NCBI RefSeq assembly: GCF_028736035.1
Contig: NZ_CP117866.1
Span: 8,659,001 to 8,723,000 of the forward strand
Direction of reading: 5' to 3'
DNA: 64,000 nucleotides
From: Streptomyces sp. T12
GTDB taxonomy: Bacteria > Actinomycetota > Actinomycetes > Streptomycetales > Streptomycetaceae
Under the pieces are notes generated by a model. It was not told the DNA's origin and searched no databases. It saw nothing but the letters and a program-made list of their open reading frames with translations. Below, piece after piece: positions 15,001 through 20,752 of the stretch (position 1 is the first letter of the stretch; every line of letters begins with the position of its first letter). A program made the position numbers and the translations under genes.

Positions 15001-16674
15001 GTGCTCGACCGCCTCACCGGTCACGCCGTCGTCGGTCAGGATCCGCGCGGCTTCGTACGGGGAGGAGGCGAGCGCCACGCGGCGGTAGCGGTGCTGCGCG
15101 CGGCGGAGGCTGGTGGTCGCGGCGATGTCGTAGAACTCCGCCGACTCCGCGAACTCCGCCGACTCCGCCGACTCCGTCGGCGCTGTGGGCCCTGTCGGGT
15201 CTGTGGGCCCCGTGGGTTCCTGCGGCTCTGTCGGCTTCTCCGGCGTGGTGCGCGTCAGCCGGGCGGCCAGCCGCCGTGCCGCCTCCTCGGCCGCCTGCGG
15301 GGTACGCCCCGAGGCGATCACCGGCAGTTCACCGACCGCATCCGTGCCGGCCGGCAGGGTGGCGGAAGGCGGCGGGCCCACGACGACATGGGCGTTGGCC
15401 CCGCCGAACCCGAAGGAGTTGACGCCCACGAAGCGCCGTCGGCCCCGACCCCCCGAGGCCAGCGGACGCGCCCGGTCGACCGGCTCCAGCCCCAGCCCGG
15501 CGAAGTCGATTCCGGGGTTGAGCGGTTCCAGGTGCAGTGAGGCGGGGATCGTGCCGTACCGCAGCACCGTGAGGGCCTTGAACAGCCCCGCCATGCCCGA
15601 CGCCGGCTCCAGGTGCCCGACGTTGGACTTCACCGACCCGATGGGCAGCGGGCCCACCGTCCGTGCCACGCCCAGCACTTGGCCCAGCGCCGTGCACTCG
15701 GCCGGATCCCCTGCCTGCGTGCCGGTGCCGTGCGCCTCCACGTACTCGACCTCGTCGGGCGTGATCGCGGCCCGCTCGTACACCCGCCGCAGCAGGTCCT
15801 CCTGCGCCCGCGCGCTGGGCAGCGCCAGCCCGACCGTGCGCCCGTCGCAGTTGCTGCCGGCGCCGGCGATCACGCCGTGGATCCGGTCGCCGTCGGCCAG
15901 TGCGTCGGACAGCGGCTTCAGCACCACCACGCCCGCACCCTCGGCCCTGACGAACCCGTCGGCGTCCGCCGAGAACGCCGCGCACCGGCCCCGCTTCGAC
16001 AGCATCGACGCCTGGCTGAACCCGACGAATCCCGCAGGGTTCAGCAGTACGTTGACCCCGCCCGCCAGCGCCACACGGCTGCCGCCCGACGCGAGCTCCT
16101 TGCAGGCGCGTTCCACGGCCACCAGCGACGACGAGCAGGCGGTGTCGACGGCCATGCTGGGCCCGCGCAGGTCGAAGAAGTGCGACAGCCTGTTCGCCGC
16201 GATGGAATGGGCCGTGCCCGCCATGGAATAGGCGTTCAGCCGCCGCGCCCTGACCATCTGCAGCCCGCCGTAGGAGAAGTCCGAGACGCCGACGAACACA
16301 CAGGTGTCGGAGCCCGCCAACGTCCCGGGGTCGATCCCCGCGTCGTCCAGCGCCTCTACGGCCGTCTCCAGGAGCAGCCGGTGCTGCGGGTCCATCTGCG
16401 CCGCCTCCCGCGGCGAGATCCCGAAGTAGTCCGCGTCGAACCCGGCGATGTCCGCCAGGAACCCGCCTCGCGCGGTGTACGACTTCCCCGGCCGCGTCAT
16501 CGCGGTGTCGACGAACCGCGCACTGTCGAACCGCTCCTGCGGAACTGCCCCGACCAGGTCACGCCCGGCCTCCAACGCCTCCCACAGCCCGGCCAGATCC
16601 ACGATCCCACCGGGCAGTCGGCACCCCAGACCCACGATCGCGAACGCGTCCGTCCCGTACGAGTCCCCCGCCAT
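9082..16674 (-). CDS. Highly reducing type I PKS with C-methyltransferase (KS-AT-DH-MT-ER-KR-ACP)
   Basis: The 2530-residue megasynthase is a single module. KS 10-430 has DTACSSSL, EAHGTGT and KSNVGHLE. AT 555-860 has GHSVGE and YAFHS, suggesting malonyl rather than methylmalonyl use. DH 910-1190 has HxxxGxxxxP in DHKVAGSVVLP and HPALLDGALQA. MT about 1300-1560 has EIGAGTGGT. ER 1790-2110 has HGAAGGVG. KR 2160-2340 has GGLSGFGAA and the Ser-Tyr-Asn triad in SSFTTAVGNVKQSAYVGGN. ACP 2440-2515 has GVDSLMAAEL. All active-site residues that can be read are present. No thioesterase or docking domain is visible. The order with an embedded MT resembles iterative, fully reducing PKSs. The linker before AT holds PTGPTDPTGPT and ESAESAEFAESAEF repeats. 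It is first in the minus-strand operon with the ALDH-P450, ACP and FAAL genes. Confidence 0.93.
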   Translation of the reverse strand: MAGDSYGTDAFAIVGLGCRLPGGIVDLAGLWEALEAGRDLVGAVPQERFDSARFVDTAMTRPGKSYTARGGFLADIAGFDADYFGISPREAAQMDPQHRLLLETAVEALDDAGIDPGTLAGSDTCVFVGVSDFSYGGLQMVRARRLNAYSMAGTAHSIAANRLSHFFDLRGPSMAVDTACSSSLVAVERACKELASGGSRVALAGGVNVLLNPAGFVGFSQASMLSKRGRCAAFSADADGFVRAEGAGVVVLKPLSDALADGDRIHGVIAGAGSNCDGRTVGLALPSARAQEDLLRRVYERAAITPDEVEYVEAHGTGTQAGDPAECTALGQVLGVARTVGPLPIGSVKSNVGHLEPASGMAGLFKALTVLRYGTIPASLHLEPLNPGIDFAGLGLEPVDRARPLASGGRGRRRFVGVNSFGFGGANAHVVVGPPPSATLPAGTDAVGELPVIASGRTPQAAEEAARRLAARLTRTTPEKPTEPQEPTGPTDPTGPTAPTESAESAEFAESAEFYDIAATTSLRRAQHRYRRVALASSPYEAARILTDDGVTGEAVEHGRVGLVFAGNGSQWAGMAADLLDADPVFRAEVEAADGALEPRIGWSVAAQLRRPADEWGLEATEVAQPLLFTMQAGIVAVLRERGVKWTVALGHSVGEVAAAYAVGALTLQEAARVVAERGRAQAATAGRGRMAAVGLPSAEAERALSAYPGLVVAAVNSARDVTIAGPVNQLKSLGEELTAREVFFRLMDLDYAFHSPVMERVRAPLAVGLEGLAPSRSTEALISTVTGGPVPASGLDAEYWWRNVREPVRFAAAVGHALDAGVDVLLEVGPHPVLRTYLRRITAGRDRVAVLDTLRRSAAGPAALRRSVEALIAAGAQTDWTRWFPRPARVAELPAYPWQRERHWSGTPQQWIVSSGSGRLDHPLLGERLPTAEPSWHGPVEPVLVPWLADHKVAGSVVLPATGYVEMALSAGRRVLDGPVELAWLEVSRPLVVPWDRAGDVHVQLGFSPDDGMVSITSTEATDGTDVDGTRPRPHARCRVRELIGRPPARIDVAAVRARCARRGDVDTLYRELAANGLDYGPAFRQLARLHLGDGEVLAAYRHTTDAADTAQYVVHPALLDGALQACVPLVAARAGAGQCWLPAAIGAVRVWRRPSATGMLHVRDRTRGTAELCFDITVTDPDGSVTAELDGVRMRRVPGPADRAPLRYETVLRAAPHLHLPAAPSPLPANHDLAAAVAGSVAAVEAGWRATRFEDFAARLKLVTAHVAAAAFESLLPAEVAEFTPADLVRHGMLPGYDRLARTLLDLMAGHGLAAAREDGRWRLTGTAAPGPLLAALPSDFPACSAEVQLAVRQLSHLPQVLRGERDALQLLTGQGSQEALEQFYDVAPSCRFPNRVLASLAAEIARSWPEDRPLRILEIGAGTGGTAAAVLPLLPPERTVYHFTDVSAGFFARARHRFGDHDFVDYRPFDLNADPAEQGFADGAYDLIVAANSLHTATDLRSALRRVRGLLAPRGRLLAFETHDTGYLLPFFGTLDSFWSHDDELRPDSPLLSREQWAEVLPACGLADVVHIGGSIESPARDGVSVLLASAPAYETAQPALPRPDDGTRWIVATESQPETPLAEHLAALLADGGTRSVPVTSAPVDPAAWTASLAGEGDPAVVLLLGDSPADSPSAPQAMLDQAVRRAATLRALAAACKSLPDGARPALWLVTRPSGALPAPERAAHPQDAAAWGVARTLANEHPDLRVTRLSLERLGDPAADAHRLARELLEPAVSFGEDEGPAAREDEIVITTGGRFVPRERELPSGEHIERSGDGPFALEIRAPGLSYEPAWTRTQPVAPGAGEVVIAVRAAALNYRDIMQATGLLPPEATEGGFGDTGPGLECAGIVTAVGEGVGDVAVGDRVCAAVPACLASHTVAPAAAVVKIPDGLGFAEAATVPVAFLTVHYALHDLARLAPGETVLVHGAAGGVGLAAVQYARLVGATVIATAGSPAKRDLLRALGVEHVLDSRSLDFAGQALRITGGRGIDVVLNSLAGQAIDRGLETLRPGGRFIELGKRDIYANKPLLMRPFSRNIAFFGVDVTALLSDAAGLAQGRRLLAEVAERVADGRYRPLPHTVYPAARVGEAFALLQHSRHIGKVVVSLDPQDGPVPVRTRPEPPRLEPDGTYLVTGGLSGFGAATARRLADRGARHLALVSRRGPDGPEATDVLSGLTALGVTATPYAADVTDSAAMAEVISRVDATGHRLAGVVHAAMTLDDAPLTELTDERIRAVLAPKLAGAAVLDALTREHDLRLFWLYSSFTTAVGNVKQSAYVGGNLFTEALARRRHGTEAAIAVAWGALGDCGHVAREGLVPSMEALGTVALGSREALDALDSLAASGTVVAGVGRHDWARLRTFLPTLTTPRFAALLPADGDLGGHTRQDLVAALADLTAEEALTTVGGTLAEYLAQILQTDAARLDPKLPLQDYGVDSLMAAELLTTLRQRLDVEIPPLELLQSGVTVTDLARHVLLRLGVRTTDTANG

Positions 16675-16995
16675 CTCAGCCCCCAGTCCAGAAACTCTGT
16701 GTAATCACTCGACTACGGGATCACCATGGCCGGGGCGCCGGGACAGGTCAAGCGGAACTGGGAGGAATACCCCTCCCCTTCACGTCATGACCTGCAGTAA
16801 CTCCCATGTGAATGACGGTAATCGGAGTCAACCTGTGTAGCCGGGAGCACCGAGTGGGGGAACGGCGCCTGACTCCAGCGAGTGATGGTGGGGCGTGCTC
16901 GATGCCGCCGAACAACTCGGTCAACGCCGACGGGGCGGCGTACGCCGACGTGGTGTCGGAGTGCGCCGCCCCGACGTGGGGAGGGCTGCCGGCCC
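16675..16995. other. Intergenic region upstream of PKS operon
   Basis: About 320 bp with lower GC in the middle (16690-16830). No supported gene is seen; the short plus frame at 16812-17015 has no recognisable homology or ribosome site. It must contain the promoter of the PKS operon and the end of the ABC-exporter operon, which runs in the same direction and stops at 16996. No clear factor-independent hairpin was found. Confidence 0.5.
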
Positions 16996-17787
16996 CTACT
17001 TCGGGTCGCGGTTGAACAGCGACTTGGACCAGGCGTAGCCGAGCACGGCCAGCCCCACGCACCAGGCGACGGCGAGCCATCCGTTGTTGCCGATTTCCGT
17101 GCCGAGCAGCAGGCCGCGCAGGGTTTCGATGGCGGGCGTGAAGGGCTGGTACTCGGCGATCGGCTGGAACCAGCCCGGCATCGCGTCGACCGGCACGAAG
17201 GCGCTGGAGAGGAGCGGCAGGACCATCAGCGGCATGGCGTTGTTGCTGGCCGCCTCGGCGTTCGGGCTGGACAGGCCCATCCCGACCGCGATCCAGGTGA
17301 GCGCCAGGGAGACGAGCGTCAGCAGCCCGACTGCGAGGATCCACTCCAGGACGGTGGCATCCGTGGCCCGGAACCCGATCGCCACGGCGACGGCCCCGAC
17401 GAGCACCACGCTCATCACGCACTGCAGCACGCTGCCGACGACGTGCCCGATGAGTACCGATCCGCGGTGGATCGCCATCGTGCGGAAGCGGGCGATGATG
17501 CCCTCGGTCATATCCGTGGCGACGGACACCGCGCTGCCGATCGTGGTGCCGCCGATGGTCAGCATCAGGATGCCCGGGACGAGATACGCGAGGTACTCGG
17601 ACCGGTCGGCACCGCCGTCCCCGATGCCGGCGCTCATCACGTCGCCGAAGATGTAGGCGAAGAGCAGTAGCAGCATGACCGGCGAGAGCAGCAGGTTCAG
17701 GGTGAGGGACGGGTAGCGCCGGGCGTGCAGGAGGTTGCGGCGCAGCATCGTGGTCGAGTCGCGGACGGCGAGGGAGAGGGAGCTCAT
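16996..17787 (-). CDS. ABC-2 type exporter permease (DrrB-like)
   Basis: This 263-residue integral membrane protein has six predicted TM segments (LLLSPVMLLLLFAYIFGDVM, YLVPGILMLTIGGTTIGSAV, VLQCVMSVVLVGAVAVAIGF, ILAVGLLTLVSLALTWIAV, MPLMVLPLLSSAFVP and a final AVAWCVGLAVLGYAW). The FVPVDAMPGWFQPIAEYQPFTPAIETLRGLL block is the signature of daunorubicin-type ABC-2 permeases. ATG at 17787 overlaps the ATPase stop as ATGA, so the pair is coupled. It likely exports a lipophilic compound; whether that is the product of the neighbouring PKS operon is inference from position and shared strand only. Confidence 0.9.
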   Translation of the reverse strand: MSSLSLAVRDSTTMLRRNLLHARRYPSLTLNLLLSPVMLLLLFAYIFGDVMSAGIGDGGADRSEYLAYLVPGILMLTIGGTTIGSAVSVATDMTEGIIARFRTMAIHRGSVLIGHVVGSVLQCVMSVVLVGAVAVAIGFRATDATVLEWILAVGLLTLVSLALTWIAVGMGLSSPNAEAASNNAMPLMVLPLLSSAFVPVDAMPGWFQPIAEYQPFTPAIETLRGLLLGTEIGNNGWLAVAWCVGLAVLGYAWSKSLFNRDPK

Positions 17788-18785
17788 CGGACAGCCTCCT
17801 TCGGCTGGTTCGGCTGGTCGGTGCTGCCGGTCAGGGCGAAGAAGACGTCGTCGAGGTCGGGGGTGTGCACGGTCAGCTCGTCCGCCTCGATACCGGCGGC
17901 GTCCAGCCAGTCGAGGAGGGAGCGCAACTCGCGCTGGGTTCCGTCGCTGGGTATCTGCAGGGCGAGCACCTCGTCGTCGCGGGTTGTCCCGCGCAGTGCG
18001 GTGGCCGCCCGTTCGTACGTGACCGGGTCGGTGAAGCGGAGGCGGACGTGTCCGCCGGGGATGAGTCGCTTGAGCTCTTCGGCGGTGCCTTCGGCGGCGA
18101 TCTTGCCGTCGTTGAGTACGGCGATGCGGTCGGCGAGTTCGTCGGCCTCCTCCAGGTACTGCGTGGTGAGGAAGACGGTGACGCCGTCGGAGACCAGCTC
18201 GCGGATGATCTGCCACATGTTGTGCCGGGAGCGTGGGTCGAGGCCGGTGGTCGGCTCGTCGAGGAAGATGATCCGTGGGTTGCCGACCAGGGTCATGGCG
18301 ATGTCGAGGCGGCGCTTCATGCCGCCGGAGTAGGTGGAGGCGGGCTTCTTCGCGGCCTCCACGAGGTCGAAGCGCTCCAGCAGTTCGGCGCTGACCTGCC
18401 GTCCCGCACGCTTGGAGAGGTGGTGCAGGTCGGCCATGAGGAGCATGTTCTCCTCGCCGGTGATCAGCCCGTCCACGGCGGAGAACTGCCCGGTGACACC
18501 GATCGCGGCGCGCACGCCGTCCGGTGACGTGGCGATGTCGTGGCCCGCGACCTGGGCCTGCCCGCCGTCGGCGGCGATGAGCGTGGACAGGATCTTCACG
18601 GCGGTGGTCTTGCCGGCGCCGTTCGGCCCGAGCAGCGCGAACACGGACCCGGCCGGGATACGCAGATCGATGCCGTCGAGGACGCTCTTGTCGCCGTACG
18701 ACTTGCGCAGACCGATGGCGGAGACGGCGGCCGGCGACGGGTGGCCGTCCCTTCGACTGGACGTGGGCATGACAGGTGAAGGCAT
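17784..18785 (-). CDS. ABC exporter ATPase (DrrA-like)
   Basis: This 333-residue ATPase has Walker A GPNGAGKTT, the Q-loop region GQFSAVDGLITGEEN, signature YSGGMKRRLD, Walker B IIFLDEPTTGLDP and the switch region TTQYLEEADELADRI. The C-terminal extension ending in TPDLDDVFFALTG is characteristic of the DrrA daunorubicin-resistance subfamily. ATG at 18785 is used; a second ATG at 18770 is possible. It lies 78 bp downstream of the DUF4097 gene and overlaps the permease by 4 bp, so it energises that permease. Confidence 0.93.
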   Translation of the reverse strand: MPSPVMPTSSRRDGHPSPAAVSAIGLRKSYGDKSVLDGIDLRIPAGSVFALLGPNGAGKTTAVKILSTLIAADGGQAQVAGHDIATSPDGVRAAIGVTGQFSAVDGLITGEENMLLMADLHHLSKRAGRQVSAELLERFDLVEAAKKPASTYSGGMKRRLDIAMTLVGNPRIIFLDEPTTGLDPRSRHNMWQIIRELVSDGVTVFLTTQYLEEADELADRIAVLNDGKIAAEGTAEELKRLIPGGHVRLRFTDPVTYERAATALRGTTRDDEVLALQIPSDGTQRELRSLLDWLDAAGIEADELTVHTPDLDDVFFALTGSTDQPNQPKEAVR

Positions 18786-18863
18786 GGAGCCCTCCCGTTC
18801 GAAGGCTGAAGTGGCTGGGAGATCGGAAGGAATGACGAAGACTGGTGCGGGGGAGGGGAGCGC

Positions 18864-19706
18864 TCAGGCTTTGGCGCGGAAGACGTCGATGTTGCCCCAG
18901 TTGGTCCGTGCGCGGACCTTGACGGTGCCCTCGGTCTGCTCCGGGGCCTCGGACGCGGTGAGCGTGTTGCGTACCTGCCCGCGGTTGGAGCTGACGTCGA
19001 GCCAGGCGGCCGTGCCCGCGCGGATACCGACCTCGATGGAGCCGTTGGAGGTCTCCAACTGGACGTCACCGCTGGAGACTTCGGCGACGCGAAGGGAGGC
19101 GTTGGTCGTGGTGCCGATGACCGATGCCTCGGCGCACGCGATGTCGATGCCGCCGTTGGCGCCGCTCATCCGCAGCTCGCCGGTCACGGTGCCGACGGTC
19201 GTGTTGCCGTGCGAGTTCTTCAGGACGGCGGGGCCGTCGACGAGCCCGACGCGCACGCTGCCGGAGCTGGTGGTGATCTCGGCCTTGCCCTCGACCCGGT
19301 CGACGGTCATCGAGCCGTGGGAGACGGTCAGCTGGAGCGGTCCGGTCGTGTCGAGGCGGACGTCACCGGTCGAGGTCTTCACCCGGACCTCGCCGAGCCT
19401 GCCCTCGCCGAGCAACTGGGCCCAGGAGCCGGTCATTTCGACGCGTGATCCCGTGGGCAGTTCGACCGTCACGTCGGTGACGCCGGAGGGCCCGATCATG
19501 CGTCGCTCCTTCGTCCTGACGGTCAGGACGCCGCTCGCGTAGGTGACCTCGGTCTGCTCGGCGGCCCGCACGTCCTTGTCCCTCTTCGGGTCGCGGGGCT
19601 GCACCTCGACGACCGTGTCGAGGCGGTCGGCCGCGGTGAACCGGATGGAACCGGCGCCCACGTGGGCGTTGACCGAGATCGGTTCGGGAGTGTCGAAAGA
19701 AGGCAT
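18864..19706 (-). CDS. DUF4097-family beta-repeat protein
   Basis: This 280-residue protein is made of short repeating beta-strands with Gly/Ser/Asn turns (TSTGDVRLDTTGPL, VSHGSMTVDRVEGK, TSSGSVRVGLVDGP, NSHGNTTVGTVTGEL), the pattern of DUF4097 putative adhesin or bactofilin-like right-handed beta-helices. There is no signal peptide, so it is probably cytoplasmic. ATG at 19706 is preceded by GAGGACGG. Such proteins commonly sit next to a HicB/RHH-type regulator and a DrrA-type exporter in actinobacteria, exactly as here; their role is unknown. Confidence 0.8.
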   Translation of the reverse strand: MPSFDTPEPISVNAHVGAGSIRFTAADRLDTVVEVQPRDPKRDKDVRAAEQTEVTYASGVLTVRTKERRMIGPSGVTDVTVELPTGSRVEMTGSWAQLLGEGRLGEVRVKTSTGDVRLDTTGPLQLTVSHGSMTVDRVEGKAEITTSSGSVRVGLVDGPAVLKNSHGNTTVGTVTGELRMSGANGGIDIACAEASVIGTTTNASLRVAEVSSGDVQLETSNGSIEVGIRAGTAAWLDVSSNRGQVRNTLTASEAPEQTEGTVKVRARTNWGNIDVFRAKA

Positions 19707-19793
19707 GGCTGTACCGTCCTCATGAGTCCTTGGGTCGTCCCCGCAGGTGGGACGTGGTGTGGGTGCAGTGCGTTTCTTTGGGGGCGGGCGCGG

Positions 19794-20312
19794 TCAGCGC
19801 ACCCAGCCGGTGAAGCTCTGTCCGACGGTGCGGGTCCTCTCCGTCGTACGCGGCTGCGTGCCGCCGTCGACCGCGGCCGACACGGCGCGCACCAACCACG
19901 CGTTGACCGACAGCCCCTCGCGGCTCGCGGCCTCCTCGGCGCGCGCCTTGAGGTGGGCCGGCAGCCGCAGGTTGACGCGGGCGGTGCCGCCCTCGTCGCC
20001 GTCGGCGGGCGCCTGTGCCTTGAGCGGTTCGACGGGCGCGGCCGGCTCCCCCGGGGCGCCGCCGTAGGTGGGCGGCGGGGTCACCACGAAGTCGGGGTCG
20101 AGCCCGCGCAGCCGTACGTCGACCGAGCCGGGGGCGAGTTCGCGGGTGATCTCGTCCATCGCGGCGGAGAGCACGTTGAGCATGGTCAGCCGGGTCGCCG
20201 ACTCCAGGGGAGCGGTGAGCCTCTCAGCCAGCTCGCGGGCAGCTTCCCCGCCGGCTTCGGCGGCCACCGCGAGTTCGCGGCGGAGGGTGTCGACATACGG
20301 GGTGAGGTCCAT
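19794..20312 (-). CDS. Ribbon-helix-helix (HicB-antitoxin-like) regulator
   Basis: This 172-residue protein has a helical N-terminal half (PYVDTLRRELAVAAEAGGEAARELAERL) and an MxxVLSAAMDEITREL dimer-like helix. A Pro-rich linker and a C-terminal ribbon-helix-helix follow: TARVNLRLPAHLKARAEEAA, then GLSVNAWLVRAVSAAV, as in Arc/CopG/HicB DNA-binding folds. The start at 20312 (MDLTPYV) is preferred over an upstream ATG because that one lies inside the operator repeats and lacks a ribosome site. No toxin partner is encoded nearby; the next gene is the DUF4097 protein. It most likely controls its own operon through the TGGYGCCA repeats that begin at its start codon. Confidence 0.8.
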   Translation of the reverse strand: MDLTPYVDTLRRELAVAAEAGGEAARELAERLTAPLESATRLTMLNVLSAAMDEITRELAPGSVDVRLRGLDPDFVVTPPPTYGGAPGEPAAPVEPLKAQAPADGDEGGTARVNLRLPAHLKARAEEAASREGLSVNAWLVRAVSAAVDGGTQPRTTERTRTVGQSFTGWVR

Positions 20313-20341
20313 GGCGCCATCATGGCACCATGGTGGCGCCA
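20312..20341. promoter_or_regulatory. Operator cluster 1: TGGYGCCA-type repeats, 11-bp period
   Basis: TGGCGCCA (20312), TGGCACCA (20323) and TGGCGCCA (20334) are spaced exactly 11 bp. They overlap the start codon and leader of the RHH gene. This fits tandem binding of RHH dimers on one DNA face and autoregulation. Confidence 0.6.
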
Positions 20342-20431
20342 TTGGCAAGTCTGGGTGGTGTCATTAGAGGGATGAGGCCAAGGGTGGCTGCCCTACCTGC
20401 GGAAACGTGAAGAGCGCGGCTCGAATCATTG

Positions 20432-20490
20432 TGGCGCCACTCGATGCCAAGTGGTGCCATGCGGTGCCATGTGGTGCCATGCGGTGGCAG
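20432..20490. promoter_or_regulatory. Operator cluster 2: TGGYGCCA-type repeats, 10-bp period
   Basis: TGGCGCCA (20432) is followed by TGGTGCCA (20452), CGGTGCCA (20462) and TGGTGCCA (20472), then a decayed copy at 20482. The last four form perfect 10-bp tandem units of the form GYGGTGCCAT. This second cluster is about 120-170 bp upstream of the RHH start and uses the same core as cluster 1. Confidence 0.55.
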
Positions 20491-20586
20491 TTTCCGGAGG
20501 CTCGCAGCGCCTCGGTGAGCAGGCCCCGGCCCTTACGGAACTGTGCCGCGTATTCCTGGCGGAGGCACCCGATCGAACCAGGTCAC

Positions 20587-20603
20587 GTCAAGACAGCGTC
20601 AAG
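20587..20603 (+). promoter_or_regulatory. Candidate KdpE box upstream of orphan kdpD
   Basis: GTCAAG at 20587 and GTCAAGG at 20598 form an 11-bp-spaced direct repeat, the geometry used by OmpR/PhoB-type regulators. Equivalent pairs occur before the K+ importer gene and kdpF and nowhere else that I noticed between 20 and 34 kb. Confidence 0.5.
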
Positions 20604-20752
20604 GTCCCCGCGGCCGGCGCCAAGGAACCGCTAACAACCGCGCCGACCACCCTGCGAAACGGCTTCCTTGGGAGGAAGAACCCTTGGGCACGGGGGAGTT
20701 GAGCCCTGGTACGCAAGGGCGTTGAGCCAGTGAGCGGAGCGCGTCGGCGGCG

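Noticed and set aside
16812..17015. Short plus-strand frame upstream of the PKS operon
   Set aside because: No ribosome site, no recognisable family, and it overlaps the end of the ABC permease gene.
20312..20348. Upstream start for the RHH regulator
   Set aside because: The extra N-terminal residues are encoded by the operator repeats themselves and no ribosome site precedes that codon.
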